Under the pieces are notes generated by a model. It searched no databases and was not told where the DNA came from. It worked only from the letters and a program-made list of their open reading frames with translations. DNA of 64,000 nucleotides from Gordonia sp049847105 (lineage in GTDB: Bacteria; Actinomycetota; Actinomycetes; Mycobacteriales; Mycobacteriaceae): the NCBI RefSeq assembly GCF_049847105.1, contig NZ_JBNCNS010000002.1, forward strand, positions 930,001 through 994,000, read 5' to 3'. Both the position numbers and the translations under genes were made by a program. Position 1 is the first letter of the stretch. Every line of letters starts with the position of its first letter. Positions 41,749 to 49,923 of this stretch are shown here, piece by piece.

Positions 41749-42643
41749 GGCATTCGTCGGTCAGGTCCGGGCCGCCGCGGACCTGGATCTGACCGTCACC
41801 GACGAGGTCCGGACATTGATCAGGACCGCTCTCGACGAGGATTTGCGCCACGGCCCCGACGTGACGACGCTCGCGACCGTTCCCGCCGACGCGCGGACCG
41901 AGGCCGCGGTCGTCAGCAGGGCCGACGGCGTGATCGCGGGGGTCCCGGTGGTGCTCGCGGTGTTCGACGAGGTGATCGGCGCCGGTGCCTACGAGGTGAC
42001 GGCCGCCGTTCCCGACGGCGCCGCGGTGGGGCCCGGCGATGTGGTGCTCCGCGTGCATGCGCCGACCGGCACACTGCTCACCGCCGAGCGGACGGCGCTC
42101 AATCTGGTGTCGCACCTCTCCGGCATCGCCACCGCGACGGCCCGATGGGTGGCCGCGGTCGAGGGGACGGACACCAGGGTGCGTGATTCGCGGAAGACGT
42201 TGCCGGGAATGCGATATCTGCAGAAGTACGCAGTCCGCGCCGGCGGCGGCGTGAACCATCGGATGGGCCTCGGCGATGCGGCGCTGATCAAGGACAACCA
42301 CGTGGCTGCGGCCGGCTCGGTGAGCGCGGCGTTGAGCGCCGTGCGTGCGGCTGCCCCCGGCCTCCCGGTCGAGGTGGAGGTCGATTCGCTGGCGCAGCTC
42401 GACGAAGTACTGCCGCTGGAACCGCAGTTGGTGCTGCTCGACAACTTCGCCTTGTGGGAGACGCAGATGGCGGTACAGCGTCGCAACACGCGATCTCCCC
42501 GGACGAAGCTGGAGAGTTCCGGTGGGCTCTCGCTCGAGATGGCCGCCGACTACGCACGCACAGGAGTCGATTATCTCGCCGTCGGTGCGCTGACGCATTC
42601 GGTCACCGTGCTCGACCTCGGGCTCGACATCCCGGCTCCCTGA
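41741..42643 (+). CDS. nadC: nicotinate-nucleotide pyrophosphorylase (quinolinate phosphoribosyltransferase)
   Basis: NadC converts quinolinate and PRPP to nicotinate mononucleotide. The 300-residue protein shows RKTLPGMRYLQKYAV, GGGVNHRMGLGDAALIKDNH, and SSGGLSLEM near the C-terminus. The GTG start overlaps the end of nadA. A large perfect inverted repeat follows the stop codon. Confidence 0.95.
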   Translation: MSEAFVGQVRAAADLDLTVTDEVRTLIRTALDEDLRHGPDVTTLATVPADARTEAAVVSRADGVIAGVPVVLAVFDEVIGAGAYEVTAAVPDGAAVGPGDVVLRVHAPTGTLLTAERTALNLVSHLSGIATATARWVAAVEGTDTRVRDSRKTLPGMRYLQKYAVRAGGGVNHRMGLGDAALIKDNHVAAAGSVSAALSAVRAAAPGLPVEVEVDSLAQLDEVLPLEPQLVLLDNFALWETQMAVQRRNTRSPRTKLESSGGLSLEMAADYARTGVDYLAVGALTHSVTVLDLGLDIPAP

Positions 42644-42647
42644 GCGA

Positions 42648-42692
42648 ATCGGTAGCAAGAATCCGCGCTGTGCGCGGATTCTTGCTACCGAT
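42648..42692. terminator. 45-bp perfect inverted repeat between nadC and hisD
   Basis: Arms of 21 bases (42648-42668 and 42672-42692) are exactly complementary and enclose three bases. The stem begins four bases after the nadC stop codon. No U-tract follows. It probably stops nad transcripts before the his operon. Confidence 0.75.
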
Positions 42693-42716
42693 CGGAAACC
42701 GCTTCTCCCGACCCCA

Positions 42717-42722
42717 TAAACT
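42717..42722 (+). promoter_or_regulatory. -10 box of the his operon
   Basis: TAAACT lies 54 bases before the hisD start in an AT-richer patch just after the terminator. It is the best -10 candidate for hisDCBH. Confidence 0.4.
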
Positions 42723-42775
42723 GGTGGTGACGTGTGCGCATGGTGCGCACCCTCCCCAGCTCACAGGAGAACCCG

Positions 42776-44146
42776 ATGCTCGCCCGAACCGACCTGCGCG
42801 GCGCCACCCCGACGCTCGCCGAATTGCGTCGCGCGCTGCCGCGTGGGGGCACCGATGTCAATGCCGTCCTCGACACGGTGGCGCCGGTGGTTCACGCGAT
42901 CGCCGAGCGCGGGGTCGAGGCCGCGCTCGAGTTCGGTACCAAGTTCGACGGTGTCCGGCCGACCTCGGTTCGCGTCCCCGCTGCGGTGATCGCCGACGCG
43001 CTTGCGCGACTCGACCCGGCCGTCGCCGACGCGTTGCGCGAATCGATCACCCGGGCCCGCAAGGTCCACGCCGACCAGCGTCGGGAGACCTCCCGCACGC
43101 AGGTCGTCGACGGCGGCGTGGTCAGCGAGAAGTGGATCCCGGTACGGCGCGTCGGCCTGTACGTGCCCGGCGGCAACGCGGTCTACCCGTCGTCGGTGAT
43201 CATGAATGTGGTGCCCGCCCAGGAGGCAGGTGTCGGTTCGCTGGTGATCGCCTCGCCGCCCCAGAAGGACTTCGGCGGATGGCCGCACCCGACCATCCTC
43301 GCCGCGTGTGCGCTGCTCGACGTCGACGAGGTGTGGGCGGTCGGCGGCGCGCAGGGCGTGGCCCTGCTCACCTACGGCGGCACCGACACCGATGCCGCCG
43401 ACTACCCGGGTGCCGTCCTGGATCCGGTCGACCTCATCACCGGTCCCGGCAACATCTACGTGACCGCCGCCAAGCGACTCTGTCGTGGCGTCGTCGGCAT
43501 CGACTCCGAGGCGGGGCCGACCGAGATCGCCATCCTCGCCGACGACAGCGCCGACGCGGGCATCCTGGCATCCGATTTGATCAGCCAGGCCGAGCACGAC
43601 GTCCTCGCTGCCTCGGTGCTCGTGACCGACAGCGCCGACCTCGCCGATGCCGTGGACACCGCACTCGATACGCAGGTCGCGGCCACCAAGCATCGGGAGC
43701 GCGTGACCACCGCCCTGTCCGGTGAACAATCCGGCATCGTGCTGGTCGACGATCTCGAGGCCGGTCTGGCCGTCGTCGACGCCTATGCCGCAGAGCATCT
43801 CGAGATCCAGACGCGCGACGCGGCCACGGTCGCCGACCGTGTGCACAACGCCGGCGCGATCTTCGTCGGGCCGTATGCGCCGGTCAGCCTGGGCGACTAC
43901 TGCGCCGGGTCCAATCACGTTCTCCCGACATCGGGTTCGGCACGGTTCGCGTCGGGGCTGTCGGTGCAGACCTTCCTGCGGGGCGTGCATGTCATCGACT
44001 ACGACGAGGCCGCTCTGCGTGACGTCGCCGATCACGTCGTGACCCTCGCCGACGCGGAAGACCTGCCGGGACACGGTGACGCGGTGAAACAGCGGTTCGT
44101 CGCACATCGCGCTGCAAGTGGTTCGGATTCGGGAGCGGTGTCGTGA
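42776..44146 (+). CDS. hisD: histidinol dehydrogenase
   Basis: HisD oxidises histidinol to histidine in two NAD-dependent steps, the last of the pathway. The 456-residue protein has YVPGGNAVYPSSVIMNVVPA, GPGNIYVTAAKR, EAGPTEIAILAD and the zinc-site region with AEHDVLAAS. The ATG at 42776 has AGGAG seven bases before; the frame is open from 42734 but lacks a site there. It is the first gene of the his cluster. Confidence 0.95.
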   Translation: MLARTDLRGATPTLAELRRALPRGGTDVNAVLDTVAPVVHAIAERGVEAALEFGTKFDGVRPTSVRVPAAVIADALARLDPAVADALRESITRARKVHADQRRETSRTQVVDGGVVSEKWIPVRRVGLYVPGGNAVYPSSVIMNVVPAQEAGVGSLVIASPPQKDFGGWPHPTILAACALLDVDEVWAVGGAQGVALLTYGGTDTDAADYPGAVLDPVDLITGPGNIYVTAAKRLCRGVVGIDSEAGPTEIAILADDSADAGILASDLISQAEHDVLAASVLVTDSADLADAVDTALDTQVAATKHRERVTTALSGEQSGIVLVDDLEAGLAVVDAYAAEHLEIQTRDAATVADRVHNAGAIFVGPYAPVSLGDYCAGSNHVLPTSGSARFASGLSVQTFLRGVHVIDYDEAALRDVADHVVTLADAEDLPGHGDAVKQRFVAHRAASGSDSGAVS

Positions 44147-45273
44147 GCGCACCCACCGTGCCGGGAGGCCGGATCACCGTCGACGATCTGCCGCTGCGCG
44201 ACAACCTCCGTGGCAAGAGCGCCTATGGTGCACCGCAACTCGAGGTTCCAGTGGTCCTCAACACCAACGAGAACCCGCACCCGCCGTCGGCTGCACTGAT
44301 CGACGACGTCGCAGAGTCGGCGCGTGCCGTGGCCGCAGCGCTGCACCGGTATCCGGATCGCGACGCCGTCGCTCTGCGGAGCGACCTGGCGGAGTATCTC
44401 TCGACCGCGACCGGCGTGTCCCTCGCGGTCGAGAACCTGTGGGCGGCCAACGGTTCCAACGAGATCCTGCAGCAGCTGCTGCAGGCCTTCGCGGGCCCGG
44501 GGCGCAGTTCGCTCGGATTCGTGCCCTCGTACTCGATGCACCCGATCATCTCGGACGGCACCGACACCACCTGGCTGGCCGCCCATCGCGCTGCCGATTT
44601 CGGCCTCGACATCGACTACGCGGTCGCCGAGGTGACGGCCCGGCGACCCGACGTGGTGTTCGTGACCTCGCCCAACAACCCGACCGGCGGCTCGGTGACC
44701 CCAGACGACCTGCGGCGGATCGTCGAGGCGGCGTCGGGCATCGTGATCGTCGACGAGGCGTACGGCGAGTTCTCCGAGCGGCCCAGCGCGGTCGAACTCA
44801 TCGACGAGTTCCCGGCCAAGGTCGTCGTCAGCCGCACCATGAGCAAGGCGTTCGCGTTTGCCGGCGGGCGCCTGGGATACCTGGCCGCGGCACCGGCGAT
44901 CGTCGAGGCGTTGCTCCTCGTCCGGCTGCCGTATCACCTGTCGGTACTCACGCAGGCCGCCGCCCGGGCGGCGTTGCGGCACGGCGACGACACCCTGGCC
45001 GGTGTCGCGGCGATCATCGCCGAGCGAAAACGCGTCGCCGCGACCCTGTCCGATGCCGGGTATCGCGTGGTGGATTCCGACGCGAACTTCCTCCTCTTCG
45101 GTCACTTCGGCGACGCACCGGCGAGCTGGCGACGCTATCTCGACCACGGCGTGTTGATCCGCGACGTCGGAATCCCGGGCCATCTACGTGTCACCATCGG
45201 CCTGGCGGCCGAGAACGATGCCTTCCTCGACGTCAGCCGAACGCTCGCGTCCACAGATCTGGAGAATGGGTAA
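44143..45273 (+). CDS. hisC: histidinol-phosphate aminotransferase
   Basis: HisC transfers an amino group to imidazole-acetol phosphate. The 376-residue fold I PLP enzyme has LNTNENPHPPS, the cofactor Asp region IVIVDEAYGEFSE and the Schiff-base lysine in RTMSKAFAFAGGR. GTGA overlap with hisD; hisB starts at the next base after the stop codon. Confidence 0.95.
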   Translation: MSAPTVPGGRITVDDLPLRDNLRGKSAYGAPQLEVPVVLNTNENPHPPSAALIDDVAESARAVAAALHRYPDRDAVALRSDLAEYLSTATGVSLAVENLWAANGSNEILQQLLQAFAGPGRSSLGFVPSYSMHPIISDGTDTTWLAAHRAADFGLDIDYAVAEVTARRPDVVFVTSPNNPTGGSVTPDDLRRIVEAASGIVIVDEAYGEFSERPSAVELIDEFPAKVVVSRTMSKAFAFAGGRLGYLAAAPAIVEALLLVRLPYHLSVLTQAAARAALRHGDDTLAGVAAIIAERKRVAATLSDAGYRVVDSDANFLLFGHFGDAPASWRRYLDHGVLIRDVGIPGHLRVTIGLAAENDAFLDVSRTLASTDLENG

Positions 45274-45897
45274 GTGACCACCACAGCACCGCGTATCGGG
45301 CGGGTCGAACGAACGACCAAGGAGTCGTCGATCACCGTCGAGCTCAACCTCGACGGCACCGGCGTCACCAACATCTCCACCGGTATCGCGTTCTTCGACC
45401 ACATGCTCACCGCGTTCGGCCAGCACGGCAGCTTCGACCTGACTGTCGAGGCGAAAGGTGACGTCGAGGTCGAGGGACACCACACCATCGAGGACACCTC
45501 GATCGTGCTCGGTCAGGCGTTGGGCCAGGCGCTCGGCGACAAGAAGGGCATTCGGCGGTTCGGCGACGCCTGGATACCGATGGACGAGTCCCTGGCGCAC
45601 GCGGCGGTCGACGTGTCCGGACGGCCCTACTGCGTGCACACCGGTGAACCCGAGCACCTGCTCACCGCGGTGATCGGCGGATATCCGGGCGTTCCGTATT
45701 CGACCGTGATCAACCGTCACGTCTTCGAGGCGATCGCCATGAACGCACGCATCGCCCTGCACGTGCGAGTCCTGTACGGACGCGACCAGCACCACATCAC
45801 CGAGGCCGAGTTCAAGGCGGTGGCCCGCGCATTGCGTGCCGCGACCGAGAACGATCCGCGGGTGAGTGGTGTGCCGTCCACCAAGGGCGCCCTCTGA
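45274..45897 (+). CDS. hisB: imidazoleglycerol-phosphate dehydratase
   Basis: HisB removes water from imidazoleglycerol phosphate. The 207-residue protein is the monofunctional form without a phosphatase domain. Metal-binding motifs FFDHMLTAFGQHG, EGHHTIEDT and the second copy around DQHHITEAEFKA are intact. GTG start directly after hisC. Confidence 0.95.
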   Translation: MTTTAPRIGRVERTTKESSITVELNLDGTGVTNISTGIAFFDHMLTAFGQHGSFDLTVEAKGDVEVEGHHTIEDTSIVLGQALGQALGDKKGIRRFGDAWIPMDESLAHAAVDVSGRPYCVHTGEPEHLLTAVIGGYPGVPYSTVINRHVFEAIAMNARIALHVRVLYGRDQHHITEAEFKAVARALRAATENDPRVSGVPSTKGAL

Positions 45898-45910
45898 TGG
45901 GGTGCAGCCG

Positions 45911-46555
45911 ATGAGCGGTGCACCCGCGGTCACCATCCTCGACTACGGATCGGGCAACTTACGTTCGGCGCAGCGCGCGCTCGAACGGGCCGGGGCCGAG
46001 GTGACGGTCACCGACGACCGGGACATCGCGACCAACTGTGACGGGCTGGTGGTCCCCGGGGTCGGCGCCTTCGCCGCCTGCATGGAGGGGTTGACCGCGG
46101 TCAGAGGTCACCGCATCATCGACCGACGTCTGGCCGGTGGGCGACCGGTGCTCGGCATCTGCGTGGGCATGCAGATCCTGTTCGAGCGGGGGGTCGAATT
46201 CGACGTCGAGGCGCAGGGCTGCGGCGAGTGGCCGGGTACCGTCAGCCGGCTCCCGGCCAAGGTGCTCCCACACATGGGCTGGAACACGGTGGACGCGGCG
46301 GACGGCACGATGCTCTTCGACGGGCTGGATTCCGATACTCGTTTCTACTTCGTGCACTCCTACGCCGTTCAGGACTGGAGCATGGACACCGACGGTTCGC
46401 GGATCGATCCGCCCAAACTGACATGGGCGACACACGGCGGGCCGTTCCTGGCCGCCGTCGAGAACGGCGCACTCGCCGCGACCCAGTTCCACCCGGAGAA
46501 ATCCGGTGATGCCGGCGCGCACCTGCTCCGCAACTGGGTCCGGTCCCTGGCATGA
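45911..46555 (+). CDS. hisH: imidazole glycerol phosphate synthase, glutaminase subunit
   Basis: HisH provides ammonia from glutamine to HisF. The 214-residue class I glutaminase has DYGSGNLRS at the start, the nucleophile Cys in GICVGMQILF, the oxyanion region VVPGVGAF, and the His/Glu pair in TQFHPEKSGD. The ATG at 45911 is chosen; the frame is open from 45866 but overlaps hisB. Its stop codon overlaps the next gene. Confidence 0.94.
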   Translation: MSGAPAVTILDYGSGNLRSAQRALERAGAEVTVTDDRDIATNCDGLVVPGVGAFAACMEGLTAVRGHRIIDRRLAGGRPVLGICVGMQILFERGVEFDVEAQGCGEWPGTVSRLPAKVLPHMGWNTVDAADGTMLFDGLDSDTRFYFVHSYAVQDWSMDTDGSRIDPPKLTWATHGGPFLAAVENGALAATQFHPEKSGDAGAHLLRNWVRSLA

Positions 46556-46839
46556 ACATCGACGACACCCGATTCTCCTACGGCAAGCTGGTCCTGTTCT
46601 CGCTCGGCGCGGGTGTCGTCGTACTGCTGGTGTCCATCCCGGTGATCCTGCTGGTGGCACAATGGTCGCCCATCGCGGGCCTGGTCATCGCACTGATCGC
46701 GGTGCTGGCAATGATCTGGGTGATCGGCGGCGTCTCCCGGCGCATGATCGCCCGTGCCGAGCATGAGATCCTGGCCGCGCGTGCCGACCGGCCCCACACC
46801 TCCTATCCGACAGACAGGAACACATCCACCGATGGGTAA
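46552..46839 (+). CDS. small two-helix membrane protein in the his operon
   Basis: I do not recognise this 95-residue protein. Two hydrophobic segments (about 12-36 and 40-60) are followed by a basic, hydrophilic tail. It overlaps hisH by ATGA and hisA by eight bases, so it is translated with the his genes. It is not present at this place in M. tuberculosis. Its link to histidine synthesis is only positional. Confidence 0.7.
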   Translation: MNIDDTRFSYGKLVLFSLGAGVVVLLVSIPVILLVAQWSPIAGLVIALIAVLAMIWVIGGVSRRMIARAEHEILAARADRPHTSYPTDRNTSTDG

Positions 46840-47575
46840 CACCCTTGAACTCCTACCCGCCGTCGACGTCGCCGACGGGCAGGCCGTCCGACTCGTACAA
46901 GGCGCGGCCGGCACCGAGACCTCATACGGGTCTCCGCGGGAGGCCGCGCTGGCCTGGCAGACCGACGGTGCCGAGTGGATTCATCTCGTCGATCTCGACG
47001 CCGCGTTCGGCCGCGGCAACAACCGCGAACTACTCGCCGACGTCGTCGGCGAACTCGACGTGAAGGTGGAACTCTCCGGCGGTATCCGCGACGACGACTC
47101 GCTTGCCGCCGCGCTCGGGACCGGTTGTACCCGCGTGAATCTCGGCACGGCTGCGCTGGAGAACCCGCAGTGGTGTGCACGGGCGATCGAACGCTACGGC
47201 GACCGGATCGCCGTCGGGCTCGACGTCATCCGTGAAGCGGACTCCTACCGTCTCCGCGGTCGCGGCTGGGTCACCGACGGCGGCGACCTGTGGGAGGTGC
47301 TCGAGCGCCTCGACCGTGACGGTTGTGCACGGTACGTCGTCACCGACGTCTCCAAGGACGGCACGCTGGCCGGACCCAATCTGGATCTGCTGGGCGAGGT
47401 CGCCGCGGTCACGTCGGCGCCGGTCGTCGCCTCCGGCGGCGTGTCGGCCCTCGACGACCTGGTCGCGATCGCCGGGCTCGTCGACCGCGGCGTGGAAGGT
47501 GCGATCGTCGGCAAGGCGCTCTACGCGGGCCGGTTCACCCTGCCGCAGGCCCTGGCCGCCGTCGCCGGGACGTGA
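46832..47575 (+). CDS. hisA: ProFAR isomerase, possibly bifunctional HisA/TrpF (PriA)
   Basis: HisA isomerises ProFAR to PRFAR; in many actinobacteria the same enzyme (PriA) also acts as phosphoribosylanthranilate isomerase for tryptophan. The 247-residue half-barrel protein has LLPAVDVADGQAVRL with the first catalytic Asp and VVTDVSKDGTL with the second. No trpF is seen in the window, which fits the dual role. It starts inside the preceding gene. Confidence 0.93.
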   Translation: MGNTLELLPAVDVADGQAVRLVQGAAGTETSYGSPREAALAWQTDGAEWIHLVDLDAAFGRGNNRELLADVVGELDVKVELSGGIRDDDSLAAALGTGCTRVNLGTAALENPQWCARAIERYGDRIAVGLDVIREADSYRLRGRGWVTDGGDLWEVLERLDRDGCARYVVTDVSKDGTLAGPNLDLLGEVAAVTSAPVVASGGVSALDDLVAIAGLVDRGVEGAIVGKALYAGRFTLPQALAAVAGT

Positions 47576-48423
47576 TGGACCACTCACGACTGCTCGACAC
47601 CGCGAGCACCATCCTCGACTCGGTGGCCGCCGAGTTCGTGGCCGGACTCGGCGCTCCGAGCGCAATCGCCAAGGGCCCCACCGACTTCGCCACACAGGTC
47701 GACCTCGATCTGGAACGACGGATCGCCGGTGAACTTACCGACCGCACCCAGATCCCGGTTCACGGTGAGGAGTTCGGCGGACCGCCGGTCACCGAGGGCC
47801 CCGTCTGGGTGCTCGATCCGGTCGACGGCACCTACAACTATTCGACAGGTGTCCCGCTGGCGGGCATCCTGCTCGGGCTGCTCGTCGACGGCGACCCGAT
47901 GCTCGGGCTGACCTGGCTGCCGCTACTCGGACGTCGCTACGCCGGCCACGTCGACGGCCCGCTGCTCGTCGACGGCGAACCCGTGCCGCCGCTGAGTCCG
48001 ATCGACCTGCAGACCTCGGTCATCGCCTACGGTCCGTTCAACGAGCGCGCGAAGGGTCGCTATCCCGGTGCGCGACGCGCAGATGTCATCCGGGCGTTGA
48101 GCTCTCGGGTCGCCCGGTTGCGGATGACGGGTAGTACGGGCGTCGACATGGCCTACACTGCCGCGGGGATCTTCGGCGGCGCAATCGCTTTCGGCCGGCA
48201 CGCGTGGGACAACGCTGCGGGTGCGGCGCTGGTGCGCGCCGCAGGCGGAGTCGCGACCGATCTCGCCGGCGCACCGTGGACGGCGGCGTCGCCCTCGCTG
48301 GTGTGTGCGGCACCGGGTCTGCACGCGGAATTGATGACGGTCATCGAAGACGTGGTCGGCGACGAATGGGCCTCGCAGCCCCCGGGCGCCGACCGCCCAG
48401 AGAACTCCGGAGGTCGCCGATGA
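47575..48423 (+). CDS. impA: inositol monophosphatase family protein (ImpA-like)
   Basis: This 282-residue protein has the family motifs HGEEFGG, WVLDPVDGTYNY and WDNAAGAALVRAAGG for magnesium and substrate binding. An orthologue stands between hisA and hisF in M. tuberculosis (Rv1604). It may act as inositol monophosphatase or as histidinol phosphatase, since no other such phosphatase is seen here. Its start codon shares a base with the hisA stop, and its stop overlaps the duplicated hisF start. Confidence 0.88.
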   Translation: MDHSRLLDTASTILDSVAAEFVAGLGAPSAIAKGPTDFATQVDLDLERRIAGELTDRTQIPVHGEEFGGPPVTEGPVWVLDPVDGTYNYSTGVPLAGILLGLLVDGDPMLGLTWLPLLGRRYAGHVDGPLLVDGEPVPPLSPIDLQTSVIAYGPFNERAKGRYPGARRADVIRALSSRVARLRMTGSTGVDMAYTAAGIFGGAIAFGRHAWDNAAGAALVRAAGGVATDLAGAPWTAASPSLVCAAPGLHAELMTVIEDVVGDEWASQPPGADRPENSGGRR

Positions 48424-48497
48424 CGGTTGCGGTGCGAGTCATCCCTTGTCTCGACGGTGTTGTCGGGGACGTCTCGATCGGGAGGACTTTTCGATGA
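48420..48497 (+). CDS. 25-codon ORF from a duplicated hisF 5' end
   Basis: The first 37 bases repeat the start of hisF with one change (48420-48456 against 48494-48530, offset 74). The ORF reads MTVAVRVIPCLD, then 13 unrelated residues, and stops in an ATGA overlap with the real hisF. A GGAGG six bases before the start and another eight bases before hisF mean that both could be translated. It looks like a leader ORF that couples impA to hisF, or a remnant of a local duplication. Confidence 0.6.
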   Translation: MTVAVRVIPCLDGVVGDVSIGRTFR

Positions 48498-49267
48498 CAG
48501 TTGCGGTGCGAGTCATCCCTTGTCTCGACGTGGACGACGGGCGGGTCGTCAAGGGGGTCAACTTCCAGAACCTGCGTGACGCGGGCGATCCCGTCGAACT
48601 CGCGGCCCGCTATGACGGCGAGGGGGCCGACGAACTGACCTTCCTCGACGTCACGGCGTCGAGCTCGGGCCGGTCGACGATGATCGACGTCGTCAAGCGG
48701 ACGGCGGATCAGATCTTCATCCCGCTGACCGTGGGGGGCGGGATCCGCACCGTCGACGACGTCGACACCATGCTGCGGGCCGGTGCCGACAAGGTCAGCG
48801 TCAACACCGCGGCCATCGCACGTCCAGAGGTGCTCGCCGAGATGAGCCGTAGGTTCGGATCGCAGTGCATCGTGCTGTCGGTGGACGCGCGGACCGTTCC
48901 CGACAGCGACGAACCCACACCATCGGGGTGGGAGGTCACCACCCACGGAGGCCGCCGCGGCACGGGTATCGACGCCGTCGAGTGGGCCCGGCGCGGGCAG
49001 GAACTCGGAGTCGGTGAGATCCTGCTCAACTCGATGGATGCCGACGGCACCAAGCGTGGCTTCGATCTGCGGATGCTGGCCGCGGTACGCGCCGAGGTCG
49101 ACGTCCCGGTGATCGCGAGTGGTGGTGCAGGTGGGATCGCCGACTTCGCGCCCGCCGTGCAGGCCGGCGCCGACGCGGTCCTGGCCGCGTCGGTGTTCCA
49201 CTTCGGCGAGCTGACCATCCCCGACGTGAAGGCCGCGATGGCGGCGGAGGGAATCATCGTCCGTTGA
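48494..49267 (+). CDS. hisF: imidazole glycerol phosphate synthase, cyclase subunit
   Basis: HisF uses ammonia from HisH to make imidazoleglycerol phosphate and AICAR. The 257-residue barrel protein has IPCLDVDDGRVVKGVNF with the catalytic Asp at residue 12 and the second Asp in VLSVDAR. GGAGG lies eight bases before the ATG. The 5' end is duplicated just upstream. Confidence 0.95.
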   Translation: MTVAVRVIPCLDVDDGRVVKGVNFQNLRDAGDPVELAARYDGEGADELTFLDVTASSSGRSTMIDVVKRTADQIFIPLTVGGGIRTVDDVDTMLRAGADKVSVNTAAIARPEVLAEMSRRFGSQCIVLSVDARTVPDSDEPTPSGWEVTTHGGRRGTGIDAVEWARRGQELGVGEILLNSMDADGTKRGFDLRMLAAVRAEVDVPVIASGGAGGIADFAPAVQAGADAVLAASVFHFGELTIPDVKAAMAAEGIIVR

Positions 49268-49313
49268 CGCGACGTTCCCCCTACGCACTCGACAACACGA
49301 CAGGACCTCGAAG

Positions 49314-49706
49314 ATGGCTCTCGACCCCGACATCTCCGCCCGCCTCAAGCGCAATGACGACGGGTTGTTCGCTGCGGTCGCCCAGGAACGCGAGACCGGC
49401 ACGGTCTTGATGATGGCGTGGATGGACGACGCCGCGCTCGAGCGGACGCTGGCAACGCGACGCGCCACCTACTACTCCCGCTCACGGCAGCAGTACTGGG
49501 TGAAGGGTGAGACCAGCGGCCACACCCAATTCGTGCATGACGTCCGGCTCGACTGCGACGGTGACACGGTGCTGTTGGTGGTCGACCAGGTGGGCGCCGC
49601 CTGCCACACCGGTAATCACAGTTGTTTCGACACCGCGTCGCTGCCGCTCGCGGCATCCGACGCACCCCCGGCCGGCGGAGCCCCTGCCGACGGCGGGGGA
49701 GAATGA
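49314..49706 (+). CDS. hisI: phosphoribosyl-AMP cyclohydrolase
   Basis: HisI opens the purine ring of phosphoribosyl-AMP. The 130-residue protein is the HisI domain alone; HisE is not fused. MMAWMDDAALERTL, the zinc-binding region VRLDCDGDT and GAACHTGNHSCF are intact. It lies 46 bases after hisF, after a CTCGAAG-type weak ribosome site. Confidence 0.94.
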   Translation: MALDPDISARLKRNDDGLFAAVAQERETGTVLMMAWMDDAALERTLATRRATYYSRSRQQYWVKGETSGHTQFVHDVRLDCDGDTVLLVVDQVGAACHTGNHSCFDTASLPLAASDAPPAGGAPADGGGE

Positions 49707-49743
49707 ACGCGACCAGTCGAGAAGAAAGGCGGTGACGGCGCCG

Positions 49744-49923
49744 ATGCCAATGATCCAGATCTCGCAGACCCCGGGCCTGTCCGACCGGGTCAAACGGGAG
49801 ACCATCGCGGCGGTGACCGATGCCTACGCGAAGGCGACCGGCAAGAATCCCGACTCGGTGTGGGTGACCATCACCGAGATCCCCCGGCAGCACTGGGGCG
49901 TCGGCGGCGAGCCGCTGGGATGA
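49744..49923 (+). CDS. 4-oxalocrotonate tautomerase-like protein
   Basis: This 59-residue protein begins MPMIQIS; the Pro after the Met is the catalytic residue of the tautomerase family once Met is removed. That is why the ATG at 49744 is chosen. Its stop codon overlaps the trpE start (ATGA), so it is translated together with trpE. Its substrate is unknown. Confidence 0.85.
   Translation: MPMIQISQTPGLSDRVKRETIAAVTDAYAKATGKNPDSVWVTITEIPRQHWGVGGEPLG

Noticed and set aside
49700..49920. Leader peptide attenuator before trpE
   Set aside because: trpE overlaps the tautomerase gene; there is no Trp-rich leader ORF or paired hairpins.
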